A DNA stretch of 64,000 bases from a virus, in IMG/VR virus record IMGVR_UViG_3300013772_000003, positions 1 through 64,000 of that record. One strand, written 5' to 3'. Position 1 is the stretch's first letter. The number at the start of each line of letters is the position of its first letter. The notes beneath the pieces were generated by a model. It did not search any database. It saw nothing but the letters and a program-made list of their open reading frames with translations, and was not told where the DNA came from. Shown here one piece after another: positions 44,940 to 52,386 of this stretch. Position numbers and translations under genes: made by a program.

Positions 44940-47183
44940 TTACCCGAAGTTCTTAAAAGGATTTCTGTCCGGTTTATACACGCTTCCTTTTTGTTGTTGT
45001 CCTAAGTGTTTAAATGCTGTCTTTTTTATATCGTAAGGATTGACATAATCCTTTTTTTGTTCCTTATCCAAATTCTCTTTTACCTTCTTATTTCCTCTTA
45101 TTGCGTGCTGCACCTTCAAAAAGGCAACTAATGCTGCAAATGCTACAAGTCTATCCACGTTAAGCCCTTTAACGTATGCCTCCATCTCTTTCAGGAGCAT
45201 TATGTCTGGAATACGTTCTATTCCGTAAGTTACTTTTACCGGCGTTCCGTCAGGCAAAAATTCGGTGTGAAGTTCCTCTTTTAAAAAATCTATTGCATAG
45301 TTTAAATAGTCATTAGAAAAAACCGTGCCTGTATTTCTCCACCCAAATTCACAAGGAGTGTTGTTGGTTGTAGCTCCGAACTCTTTCCTAAAAATCATTT
45401 GATCACCGGGAACTAAATATTTTGTTTTCTTCTTATGCTTCATGTGCTGAATAAATCCAGAAATATTCACCTCCACAACAGTCCACGCATTGTACAACTC
45501 AATTAACATTTCGCACAACTCATGGTTTTTGTTTACATCTTCATGCCTTCCGCACCATGATGCCACGATCTTACCCCCTTCTATGAAAATTTTAGTTTCT
45601 CCTTTCTGTGTACGCTCTACCTCAATATCTCGCTTATAAACAATAATGCTCACCAAAGACACTGATGAATTTGTACCTCCAACGTCAACCGGATCTATTG
45701 ACGCATAGTAGGTGTCCCATTCTGGATTATCCCTCGGACGCTCATAAATAGTAATACAGCCCTCTTTGCTATTTGCCCGCTTTGATAAAGGGAACTCCAT
45801 AATGGGAGATTTGTTTGTAGGTTTAAAAATAACTTTCCCGTTTTCATTCCTCTCCAACTCCACAAACTCCATCGGATAGGCTTTTGTTTCAATACGACGC
45901 ATTTGTGCCGCAAGAAGATTTGTAGGAAAAATAGAATCCTTACGAATCGCAAAAGCCTCTTTAATAGATAAAGGACGCTGAGAGCAATAATACCTATAAG
46001 ATTCGGGCTTCTTTAGTTTCGCACGTTTGCGTCTACGTTCTATCTCAGCGAGGGCTCCTTCTTTGTTTGTATTTCCCCATTTATCATAGAACTTCACGAC
46101 CTCACCTCCCGTCTCATCTTCCTCATCGTCAGAACCAGAAACATAATTCCACCACTCTGGAGCAAAGAATCCAACCTTTTCTCCAAACTCCGCATCATCC
46201 TCAATCTCGTTTACACACCCAAGAAAATCATTATCTTCAGGATTCAAAATGTAGTGCTTCAATGCATCCGCTTTTTCCAATTCCCCCACCGCTCCGGAGT
46301 ACATGATCAACCCCGTAGTTAATCCTCCCAAAGACACGTTAGAAGTAATATATTCGTGAGTCTTTGCTCCTGTACCGTTTTTACCAAACTCTTCTCCAAA
46401 AATAACGGTTGCAATACCTCCAACGCCGTTGGTGGGGTCTTGCTTAGTTGTAAATCCTTTTGCAATAGACATATTCCCTACATACCCAGAGCCATCCTTT
46501 TTCTTCCTACGTATCTGCCAGTCTAACTTTTTTGAAGGGTCGAATCCTCGTTTCCATCCGCAGTACGTGTTAACATGATCTCGATACTTCTCCATAAGTC
46601 CCCACGAATCCTTCACGGAAATTTCATCAGACGCGAATACTTTAGCAACAGAGCCCTTCCCAAACCAAATGTCATTCATAATGATTGACATATTCTTCAG
46701 AGAATATCCTGCTTGACGTTTCTTTAAAATAACTCCATATTTTCTGCGTAAAATACAACGAAGGATATACAAATAATAATGGTAGTCTCCGTCGTAAATT
46801 TCAGGAAGGTCTGGACGCTTTTTTACTTTATCAGGTATTGGACAATAATTAAGATACCAATACATCAATCCGGGAACTGCATACTCTAATTTTTCAGATT
46901 TCTTTTTGTAGATAACAAATCCATCGAACTTACATTTTTCTTTTTCTGCATCCCAATGTTTTTTGAAGTCAAGGGATTTGCTCATGTAAACAGGGTATTG
47001 TCCTGTCTTCTGCCAAATCTTTCCTTGTGCGTTCCAATACCCGTCTGTATATTTTAAACGATAATTCCCGGGATACTTTACTTGCGAATTTATGTATTGG
47101 ATTACTTCCCTCTGTGTTTCAAACTCAGTGGTTCCCCATGTTTCGGTATCGAGATTATATGTAGGGGCGGAGTAGTAACTCAT
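44940..47183 (-). CDS. terL: Terminase large subunit (747 aa)
   Basis: ATPase-nuclease packaging motor. A Walker A-like KKRQAGYS lies at residues 154-161, and a Walker B-type VIFGEEFG with E264/E265 follows. The RNase H-like nuclease half begins at YASIDPVDVGG with D497; a second acidic strand is VVEVNISGF, and a third candidate is the helix DIMLLKEMEAYV near ~690. The C-terminal tail is basic. Length fits crAss-like TerL. Its start overlaps the stop of the 164 aa gene by one base and it lies upstream of portal, the usual order. Confidence 0.92.
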   Translation of the reverse strand: MSYYSAPTYNLDTETWGTTEFETQREVIQYINSQVKYPGNYRLKYTDGYWNAQGKIWQKTGQYPVYMSKSLDFKKHWDAEKEKCKFDGFVIYKKKSEKLEYAVPGLMYWYLNYCPIPDKVKKRPDLPEIYDGDYHYYLYILRCILRRKYGVILKKRQAGYSLKNMSIIMNDIWFGKGSVAKVFASDEISVKDSWGLMEKYRDHVNTYCGWKRGFDPSKKLDWQIRRKKKDGSGYVGNMSIAKGFTTKQDPTNGVGGIATVIFGEEFGKNGTGAKTHEYITSNVSLGGLTTGLIMYSGAVGELEKADALKHYILNPEDNDFLGCVNEIEDDAEFGEKVGFFAPEWWNYVSGSDDEEDETGGEVVKFYDKWGNTNKEGALAEIERRRKRAKLKKPESYRYYCSQRPLSIKEAFAIRKDSIFPTNLLAAQMRRIETKAYPMEFVELERNENGKVIFKPTNKSPIMEFPLSKRANSKEGCITIYERPRDNPEWDTYYASIDPVDVGGTNSSVSLVSIIVYKRDIEVERTQKGETKIFIEGGKIVASWCGRHEDVNKNHELCEMLIELYNAWTVVEVNISGFIQHMKHKKKTKYLVPGDQMIFRKEFGATTNNTPCEFGWRNTGTVFSNDYLNYAIDFLKEELHTEFLPDGTPVKVTYGIERIPDIMLLKEMEAYVKGLNVDRLVAFAALVAFLKVQHAIRGNKKVKENLDKEQKKDYVNPYDIKKTAFKHLGQQQKGSVYKPDRNPFKNFG

Positions 47184-47677
47184 TATTCATCATAGCTACT
47201 TTGCTGCGTCCCACGTAACGTAGAAACCTCCTCTTGAAAAACTTTTTCCAATTGTTGAAATTCAGAAACTATTTTTCCAACGGACTTCAGCATCCCTGAA
47301 ATTGTAGCGTCCGAACCGTCTCTTCCTGACGTCAACTTTGTTGTGGATAAGTACTCCCCCATATTCTCCAATCCTTCCTTCGCATGATAATAGAACCGAC
47401 GAGTAGGAGTCAAATATAATTCATTTGCCTTATCCAACGCTGTCTCTATATCAGCGTCATCTAAAGAAAAGTCAATCCCCATATCACGGGCAATAGTTTC
47501 AGACTTATCTGCCTCCGGAACCCCTGCGTAGGGACTACTGGGATTAGTCATAAATTCAACGTAAGAAATAGCAGGTATCGGATCTTTAAATTTGCCTACA
47601 AGCACTTTAAACTCAGGGATGAGTAGGCATGTTGGAGTCAGTACCACCTTGTTATTTTCTACATCAAAAATCTTCAC
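47183..47677 (-). CDS. Conserved protein upstream of TerL (164 aa)
   Basis: Mixed alpha/beta N-terminus (NKVVLTPTCLLIPEFKVLVG) and helical C-terminal half with a potential coiled coil (SVGKIVSEFQQLEKVFQEEV). It overlaps both neighbours by 1-4 bases. The slot directly before TerL would suit a small terminase subunit, but no DNA-binding motif is clear, so this stays a hypothesis. Confidence 0.7.
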   Translation of the reverse strand: MKIFDVENNKVVLTPTCLLIPEFKVLVGKFKDPIPAISYVEFMTNPSSPYAGVPEADKSETIARDMGIDFSLDDADIETALDKANELYLTPTRRFYYHAKEGLENMGEYLSTTKLTSGRDGSDATISGMLKSVGKIVSEFQQLEKVFQEEVSTLRGTQQSSYDE

Positions 47678-48510
47678 GTTTTCTTCCTTAAATTATGTCT
47701 GTTATCCTTCAACCAATTGAAAATCGCTTCCACTTCCGACCTTAAATACTTCGCTTCATACGGAACAATCTTGTCCACAACGGGATTCCCCCAATCATCC
47801 AGAAGAATTATTGGGTCGCCGTATTGATCTTCCCCTGCAATCGCAAAAACAGCATGTTCGATAATTAATTTTCCAACTGATAATTGCGGATTGTGCTTGA
47901 GCATCATATAGGCATACATACTTAACTGCAAGGAATACGCTTGAAAATTGCAATCCTCAAGATGAGAAACAGGCGTCAACATCATCTTAGAAGTCCCCGA
48001 ATAAGGATTGAAGTAACTCTCGGTTTCTATCTTCTGATTTGTTTTGTAATCTCGTACGTTCAAAATATTATTAGCCACCTCTACATAGTCTACCTGTCCA
48101 CACACACCAACCGTTTTTAGGTAAACCATGTGCTCAGGATAAATCCAACCGTTCTCCAGTTTTTGTTCGGGCGCCTTTTTTACGCCTTCCTCCTCAATAG
48201 GAGCCTGCACCATAAATTCCTCTCCGGAAATGTCCACCGTTTCGCACGATAATAACTCAGCCTCCTGAACCTTGTGGTAGGCAGTTCCTACATCACAACT
48301 TCTGTCCGCTTTATTTTTCCAAATCCATTGAATCTCTTCCGGGTCCATCCCATACCATTTGGATTTTTTGTTCTTGGAACACCTCAAAGACATTCCTTTT
48401 GGATCAAAATTTTCTTTGAATTGCCCAGCAAGTGTGCTGACCGATACCCAATCTATTCCATCAGGAAGAACAGACTCGTAACGATGTCCATCTGTAACGA
48501 ACGTGATCAA
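47674..48510 (-). CDS. PD-(D/E)XK nuclease, RecB/Cas4-like (278 aa)
   Basis: Motifs in order: GTAYHKVQE (H79), GQVDYVEVANN (D141), VRDYKTNQK (D154-x-K156) and, after ~40 residues, FQAYSLQLSMYAYMM with the QxxxY motif. This is the RecB-type exonuclease core. Such genes are conserved next to terminase in crAss-like phages, suggesting DNA end processing for packaging or recombination. The ATG overlaps the 80 aa gene's stop by 4 bases. Confidence 0.9.
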   Translation of the reverse strand: MITFVTDGHRYESVLPDGIDWVSVSTLAGQFKENFDPKGMSLRCSKNKKSKWYGMDPEEIQWIWKNKADRSCDVGTAYHKVQEAELLSCETVDISGEEFMVQAPIEEEGVKKAPEQKLENGWIYPEHMVYLKTVGVCGQVDYVEVANNILNVRDYKTNQKIETESYFNPYSGTSKMMLTPVSHLEDCNFQAYSLQLSMYAYMMLKHNPQLSVGKLIIEHAVFAIAGEDQYGDPIILLDDWGNPVVDKIVPYEAKYLRSEVEAIFNWLKDNRHNLRKKT

Positions 48511-48749
48511 AATATTTGAATAAAGTTTGAGTTATAAGCCTCGCGGTTTGTGTTCTTAATCCACTTATCGAACTCCGTTGTAACCATCGACATTATTGTC
48601 TGCCCTTTGACCATAATTACTTTATGATTGTCATCCGCAAATTCTACGTCATAACTATATGGAGGAATACCTGCAAGTTCTTCTACTTTCCAGTTCTGAG
48701 GCTTCCACTCCTCTTCTTTCATTTTCTTAATAAATACTTCGATCGTCAT
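48507..48749 (-). CDS. Hypothetical small protein (80 aa)
   Basis: No family recognised; alternating charged helix (IKKMKEEEWKPQNWKVEELA) and beta part (SYDVEFADDNHKVIMVKGQT). It shares general layout with the 78 aa neighbour (W, then beta strands, then a helix with W near the end), so the two may be old paralogues; the similarity is weak. Coupled to the PD-(D/E)XK gene. Confidence 0.7.
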   Translation of the reverse strand: MTIEVFIKKMKEEEWKPQNWKVEELAGIPPYSYDVEFADDNHKVIMVKGQTIMSMVTTEFDKWIKNTNREAYNSNFIQIF

Positions 48750-48752
48750 AAC

Positions 48753-48989
48753 TTAAAATATAAAACCTTTCGTTTTCTCTTTGTACCAACTCTCAAAATT
48801 CTCAGCATCCAACGCTCGCACGGTAAGTTCGGAAATCAATAATTGTCGAGTACCTTTGCGGAACGTTATATCCATTATTGTGTAATCCTCTACTAAATAG
48901 CTACTAAGATCGTAATTAGGAACAATGCCGTAAGAAGGCTTTTCCCAATCCTTTGTCTTCATTAATGTTTCAAAACACGCTACATCCAT
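48753..48989 (-). CDS. Hypothetical small protein (78 aa)
   Basis: KTKDWEKPSYG followed by beta-type strands and an AENFESWYKEK helix, similar in layout to the 80 aa protein that follows 3 bases after its stop. Encoded 2 bases after the 130 aa gene, so part of one operon. Function unknown. Confidence 0.65.
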   Translation of the reverse strand: MDVACFETLMKTKDWEKPSYGIVPNYDLSSYLVEDYTIMDITFRKGTRQLLISELTVRALDAENFESWYKEKTKGFIF

Positions 48990-48991
48990 AA

Positions 48992-49384
48992 CTATTTATC
49001 CGTTATAATTTTTCGACACCTCTTACACCGCATACCCACCTGTCCATTTAAACATGTGAAGTTTTTTGGCATACCAAAATACGTTCTTGAAACTTCGTCT
49101 CTGCCCAACACTTCTCCGCTTTCCTGCACGCAAAACCGCACAGCATCCCACTCATGTTTGCAAAAAACTTTGCGAAAATAATTACGCAAGAAAGGAGGAA
49201 CAAAAGCGGTTAGAATTTCCCTCCTCTTATCTCTGCGTTTCTTACTCCTGATTAACCAGTCCCTAATGTCATCCTCTCTAAACTGCTTATGCAAAATATA
49301 TATTTTGTTTTTTTTTGTTTGTTCGCTCCAATCTGGATCAAGCAAAATCGACGCTTCTAACTCTTTTCTTTGCTTTTTAGTCAT
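48992..49384 (-). CDS. Zinc-ribbon-like small protein (130 aa)
   Basis: Basic helical N-terminus (RSKKRRDKRREI), then CKHEWDAVRFC and, near the end, CLNGQVGMRCKRCRK. The CxHxW...CxxC pattern is a common phage zinc-ribbon, likely a nucleic-acid or protein-contact domain. Tightly packed with neighbours. Confidence 0.75.
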   Translation of the reverse strand: MTKKQRKELEASILLDPDWSEQTKKNKIYILHKQFREDDIRDWLIRSKKRRDKRREILTAFVPPFLRNYFRKVFCKHEWDAVRFCVQESGEVLGRDEVSRTYFGMPKNFTCLNGQVGMRCKRCRKIITDK

Positions 49385-49385
49385 G

Positions 49386-49514
49386 TTAACGCTTTATCAT
49401 GTTCATGTTGGTGAACTTTGGGTTTTCGCGAAAGGTTTTGAGCCAATCTAAGAAGTGTTTGTTACGTTGATTCGCACTTGTCTTTGCTGTTCTTTTTCGT
49501 CCTTGCTTACTCAT
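49386..49514 (-). CDS. Tiny Lys/Arg-rich protein (42 aa)
   Basis: Starts MSKQGRKRTAKTSANQRNK and continues HFLDWLKTFREN. The ATG at 49514 lies 2 bases after the 69 aa gene's stop; upstream in-frame codons would run into that gene. Highly basic, may bind nucleic acid; no family. Confidence 0.6.
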   Translation of the reverse strand: MSKQGRKRTAKTSANQRNKHFLDWLKTFRENPKFTNMNMIKR

Positions 49515-49516
49515 AA

Positions 49517-49726
49517 CTATACCTCTAAAAGTTTCTTTGCTTCCTCGGCGTCCACCGCCTCGATAATTTCCACCACATGCTCTGCCCAAGTTTTATCGCA
49601 CATTTCCTGCTCCAATATTCCAACCAATTCTGTGGTACCCTCGGCTTTACTCCGTTCCATTTTTCCCTTCTTCCATATCCCAAACTTATGGGTTAATACT
49701 TCGATTACTTTTTCTCTATTTTTCAT
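49517..49726 (-). CDS. Small paralogous protein A (69 aa)
   Basis: MKNREKVIEVLTHKFGIWKK...LVGILEQEM...AEEAKKLLEV. It is clearly related to the adjacent 70 aa protein (same start, same internal GIL-Q segment, same AxEAKKL-EV end), so the two arose by tandem duplication. One base separates the genes. Function unknown. Confidence 0.7.
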   Translation of the reverse strand: MKNREKVIEVLTHKFGIWKKGKMERSKAEGTTELVGILEQEMCDKTWAEHVVEIIEAVDAEEAKKLLEV

Positions 49727-49727
49727 A

Positions 49728-49940
49728 TTATACTTCTGTTAGTTTTTTAGCTTCCTGCGCGTCTATCATTCCAATAATGTCCACGACACTCCTCGCCAAA
49801 TCTTCATGGGTCAAGGTGGGTTGGTCTAATATTCCAATGGTTTGCGTAGCACCGTCCTCCATCTGTTGCACTATTTTTCCCTCTCGCCACATCTTAAACT
49901 GGCGAGTTAATGCTTCAACAACTACTTCTTTGTTTTTCAT
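49728..49940 (-). CDS. Small paralogous protein B (70 aa)
   Basis: MKNKEVVVEALTRQFKMWRE...TIGILDQPTL...AQEAKKLTEV, a tandem paralogue of the 69 aa protein. Encoded 2 bases after the 114 aa zinc-ribbon gene. Function unknown. Confidence 0.7.
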   Translation of the reverse strand: MKNKEVVVEALTRQFKMWREGKIVQQMEDGATQTIGILDQPTLTHEDLARSVVDIIGMIDAQEAKKLTEV

Positions 49941-49942
49941 AT

Positions 49943-50287
49943 CTATTCGTTTTTAATTCCGGTCTTCTCTCTGAATTTCTTTTCCTGTTCCTCTGTCAAC
50001 TCTGCATCCCATAAAGGAAATCTACCTTGGTCTTTAAGCGTACAATAACTGCTCAAGCTCCGGCTTTTAAATTTTATTCTGCATCCGCATCCTGCACAAG
50101 TGGGCGCTCCCGGTACCACAGCTATAGGAGAAGTACCCTCTTTATCATAAAGCCCGCAAGCATTGCTTTCACAGAGCTTAGTCCTCTTTTCTGCTATCGT
50201 CTCCACATAGCTGTTCGGAAACCAAGTGTACCGAATCCCTTCGGCTATTTTCCATCTGTTCTTCCAAATATTTAATAATTTTTTCAT
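49943..50287 (-). CDS. Four-Cys zinc-ribbon protein (114 aa)
   Basis: Helical N-terminus (NIWKNRWKIAEGIRYTWFP) then CESNACGLYD and CAGCGCRIKFKSRSLSSYC, a zinc-ribbon arrangement seen in small proteins upstream of terminase in crAss-like phages. Its first 110 bases overlap the end of the 177 aa gene in another frame. The conserved-looking N-terminal helix supports this early start. Confidence 0.75.
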   Translation of the reverse strand: MKKLLNIWKNRWKIAEGIRYTWFPNSYVETIAEKRTKLCESNACGLYDKEGTSPIAVVPGAPTCAGCGCRIKFKSRSLSSYCTLKDQGRFPLWDAELTEEQEKKFREKTGIKNE

Positions 50288-50711
50288 CTACTGTTCCTTT
50301 CTCTTTTAATTGCTTCAAGTATTCAGGATAATGTTCCTCCCGCATCTCGTTCTGTTTTTTTCTTATGTCCGCTTTTTTCTTATGTTCCTGTTGGAATACA
50401 TTATAAATCGCCTCTACTCTGTTAAACTCCTCCCTGTACTTATTACATACTGCCTGTTTTTTTACGCTGCCTCCGTGATTCTGAGTAGCCTTAATCCGCT
50501 TTCGCAAAGACAATAATCTCTTTTCCAACCTCCAATGCTTCAGGTAGAATGTTCCAAGCCCGGGCATCTCAAGCTTCGTCCTCTCCAACTTCGCCATTTC
50601 CTTCCGGTAATATTTCCAATACCAAAGAACCAACACCTTAACCTCGGACTCAGGCAGCGACAGTTGCTCTGCTGTCTGTTTTACTATTTTTGTCCAGTGC
50701 GTCGGCTTCAA
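50178..50711 (-). CDS. IHF/HU-like small protein (177 aa)
   Basis: N-terminal ~70 residues (THWTKIVKQTAEQLSLPESE, KVLVLWYWKYYRKEMAKL, LEMPGLGTFYLKHWRLEKRL) resemble a diverged HU/IHF module of the crAss-like type; 'PGLGTFYL' matches the IHF 'GFGTFxV' strand. The rest is a charged coiled coil ending acidic. It overlaps the 136 aa gene by 62 bases and the 114 aa gene by 110 bases. Likely DNA-binding or virion-associated; inferred. Confidence 0.75.
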   Translation of the reverse strand: MKPTHWTKIVKQTAEQLSLPESEVKVLVLWYWKYYRKEMAKLERTKLEMPGLGTFYLKHWRLEKRLLSLRKRIKATQNHGGSVKKQAVCNKYREEFNRVEAIYNVFQQEHKKKADIRKKQNEMREEHYPEYLKQLKEKGTVDEKIIKYLEEQMENSRRDSVHLVSEQLCGDDSRKED

Positions 50712-51060
50712 GTCTGATTATTTTATACTTCAACAAGATATTCCCAGATGTCTGTATTCCCAACTCAGGATTCAGGGATATTCTCTTTTTTCCCGCACCC
50801 TCTTTTATACATAATTTACTTTTCTCGATCCGTGACAAACAGTTGTTTACTGCGGAAGGGCTTCCCATCACCTTCAATTCAGATGCCAACGCGCAGAACT
50901 CAGTCAAACGCATCTTTCCTCGGCAACCCAAAAGCGCCAAACACTCCAGTTCCGTCGCATTTAAAACAACCTTATGTAAAAAGCAATACACAACGATTTG
51001 TAGCTTTACAATATCATTCAAATCATGACGGATGGTTTTATCTACCTGATTAAATACCAC
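50650..51060 (-). CDS. Winged-helix-like conserved small protein (136 aa)
   Basis: DKTIRHDLNDIVKLQIVVYC, LNATELECLALLGCRGKMRL, MGSPSAVNNCLSRIEKSKLC and AGKKRISLNPELGIQTSGNI form a helix-turn-helix/wing arrangement and match a small protein I recognise upstream of the terminase in crAss-like genomes. Probably a DNA-binding regulator or packaging partner. The 1-base overlap with the 78 aa gene's end implies coupling. Confidence 0.75.
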   Translation of the reverse strand: MVFNQVDKTIRHDLNDIVKLQIVVYCFLHKVVLNATELECLALLGCRGKMRLTEFCALASELKVMGSPSAVNNCLSRIEKSKLCIKEGAGKKRISLNPELGIQTSGNILLKYKIIRLEADALDKNSKTDSRATVAA

Positions 51061-51296
51061 TACGCTGGTTTCTTAGGATTATCCGCAGGTTCTTCTTTTT
51101 GGGAAGATTCGAACTCCGCCATTTTAGCTTTCACTAATTTGCGGTTCAAAATGTGAGAGTCAATTTTAAATTGTAACGCCACTAACTCCTCCTGCTTACG
51201 AAGCAAAGGAAGTTGCGCATCGCAAAACGCATCAAGGTTCTTAGCGTATTCGTCTAAAGTGTCTTTTGTTGGTTGTTGTTCTATTATTTCTGACAT
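51060..51296 (-). CDS. Conserved small helical protein (78 aa)
   Basis: Start at 51296 (MSEIIEQQPTKDTLDEY): the more upstream ATG at 51317 lies in the promoter/leader region (TATTTTTG at 51315-51322, leader ACCAACTCC). Residues ~20-65 form one long helix (FCDAQLPLLRKQEELVALQF), tail Lys/Pro-rich. First gene of the operon leading to terminase. Function unknown. Confidence 0.7.
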   Translation of the reverse strand: MSEIIEQQPTKDTLDEYAKNLDAFCDAQLPLLRKQEELVALQFKIDSHILNRKLVKAKMAEFESSQKEEPADNPKKPA

Positions 51297-51314
51297 GGAG
51301 TTGGTTTTATGTCC

Positions 51315-51343
51315 CAAAAATAATAAACAATGTGTTATTGTTA
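51315..51343 (-). promoter_or_regulatory. Promoter TATTTTTG upstream of the packaging operon
   Basis: TATTTTTG (51315-51322) on the minus strand is preceded by a T6C run ending 21 bases upstream, the same arrangement as the promoter at 34202. The leader combines both recurrent elements, ACCAAC and ACTCCAT (51295-51301). Confidence 0.55.
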
Positions 51344-51467
51344 GAAAAAAGTTTTTAACAACGTGTTTTTATGCAGAAAATAAAAACAAAAAACACCAGC
51401 TATGGAGGCGACGTTTCTATATTTTCATTGGGAAACCCTAAAATAACCTAAGAAACATTTTTAATTC

Positions 51468-51502
51468 CTACACAAATAAATATTTTTAGTGTAATTGTGT
51501 AG
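51468..51502. repeat. Inverted repeat between lysozyme and packaging operon
   Basis: CTACACAA (51468-51475) and TTGTGTAG (51495-51502), 8 of 8 bases, 19-base AT-rich spacer. It lies 10 bases past the lysozyme stop. No T-run follows on the minus strand, so it may be an operator rather than a terminator. Confidence 0.55.
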
Positions 51503-51511
51503 AAAATATTT

Positions 51512-52111
51512 TTAGGACAAATGTGCTGGGTTGACTTTCGAAACATCCACATGTCCCGTAATTCCGGGTACAGTTGCTGCATCTGAGTATTGCCACCAAT
51601 ACCAATCCGGAAGTCCTACCGGCACTTTAGGCGCAGCTCCGTTGTTGTACTCGGCGATCCAAATCTTGATGTTGGGAAAATCAGCAGCTACAAAATGTTC
51701 CGATTCAAAAAATGCTAATCCGGAATACAACATCAGATTTGTTTTTCCTGCTTCCCTAAGCACGTTAAAGAACGTCTTAGCCCACAAAATCACCTGTGCC
51801 GGCGGAAGATTCATCTTGTTTGTTTCGATGTCCAAGGCTAATGGGAGTTTTGTTTCAGGAATATTAGACAGGCTTGCTATAAAGTAATTTGCCTCCGCAG
51901 TTGCGTCTGTTACTACGTCAGGAACATTTAGTGTTGCAAAGTGATACGCGCCAAAATCTATACCAAGCAAATGACACTGGGTTGCGTTATACACGAACTT
52001 ACTGTCCATACAGCCCACACCTTCGTTTGCTTTCAGCATTGCTCCTAATATAGCAGGCTTTACCTTACTCCACACTACGTTGGAATTGTTTGAAGAAATA
52101 TCTATGATCAT
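51512..52111 (-). CDS. GH25 lysozyme (endolysin), 199 aa
   Basis: Muramidase of glycoside hydrolase family 25. MIIDISSNN gives the first-strand Asp (D4), E30 follows in KANEG, the catalytic DxE motif is LALDIET with D94/E96, and IWIAEYN plus YWWQYSD...GHVDVSK complete the barrel. Single domain, no signal peptide and no cell-wall-binding module, as expected for an endolysin released by a holin. Last gene of the lysis cassette. Confidence 0.93.
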   Translation of the reverse strand: MIIDISSNNSNVVWSKVKPAILGAMLKANEGVGCMDSKFVYNATQCHLLGIDFGAYHFATLNVPDVVTDATAEANYFIASLSNIPETKLPLALDIETNKMNLPPAQVILWAKTFFNVLREAGKTNLMLYSGLAFFESEHFVAADFPNIKIWIAEYNNGAAPKVPVGLPDWYWWQYSDAATVPGITGHVDVSKVNPAHLS

Positions 52112-52116
52112 TTTGT

Positions 52117-52386
52117 TTAATTATGGTTTAAAAGCTTTTCAATAATCCACACAATTGCGGTGCCTATGACGCCCCCTATTGTGCCAATTATTCCTATCTT
52201 CGCCTTCTTAATCGCCTGCGTTGTTTCATACGTGGAGATAAAACTATCTAATTTGGACTGAATTTGTGCCACCTGAGCAACCAAACCCTTCTTACCGGTG
52301 CCTTCATCATTATGAAGATACATAAGTATCTTATTAACATTATCTTTCAAGTATTCAATATCTCTTTCTGACATAACCTTAGACAT
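52117..52386 (-). CDS. Holin candidate (XhlA-like), 89 aa
   Basis: Amphipathic helical N-terminal two-thirds (ERDIEYLKDNVNKILMYLHN, QIQSKLDSFISTYETTQAIK) and one C-terminal membrane segment (IGIIGTIGGVIGTAIVWIIE, ~69-88). This resembles XhlA-type small membrane proteins paired with phage lysozymes. It lies 5 bases before the lysozyme gene. Holin function is inferred from position and topology. Confidence 0.75.
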   Translation of the reverse strand: MSKVMSERDIEYLKDNVNKILMYLHNDEGTGKKGLVAQVAQIQSKLDSFISTYETTQAIKKAKIGIIGTIGGVIGTAIVWIIEKLLNHN

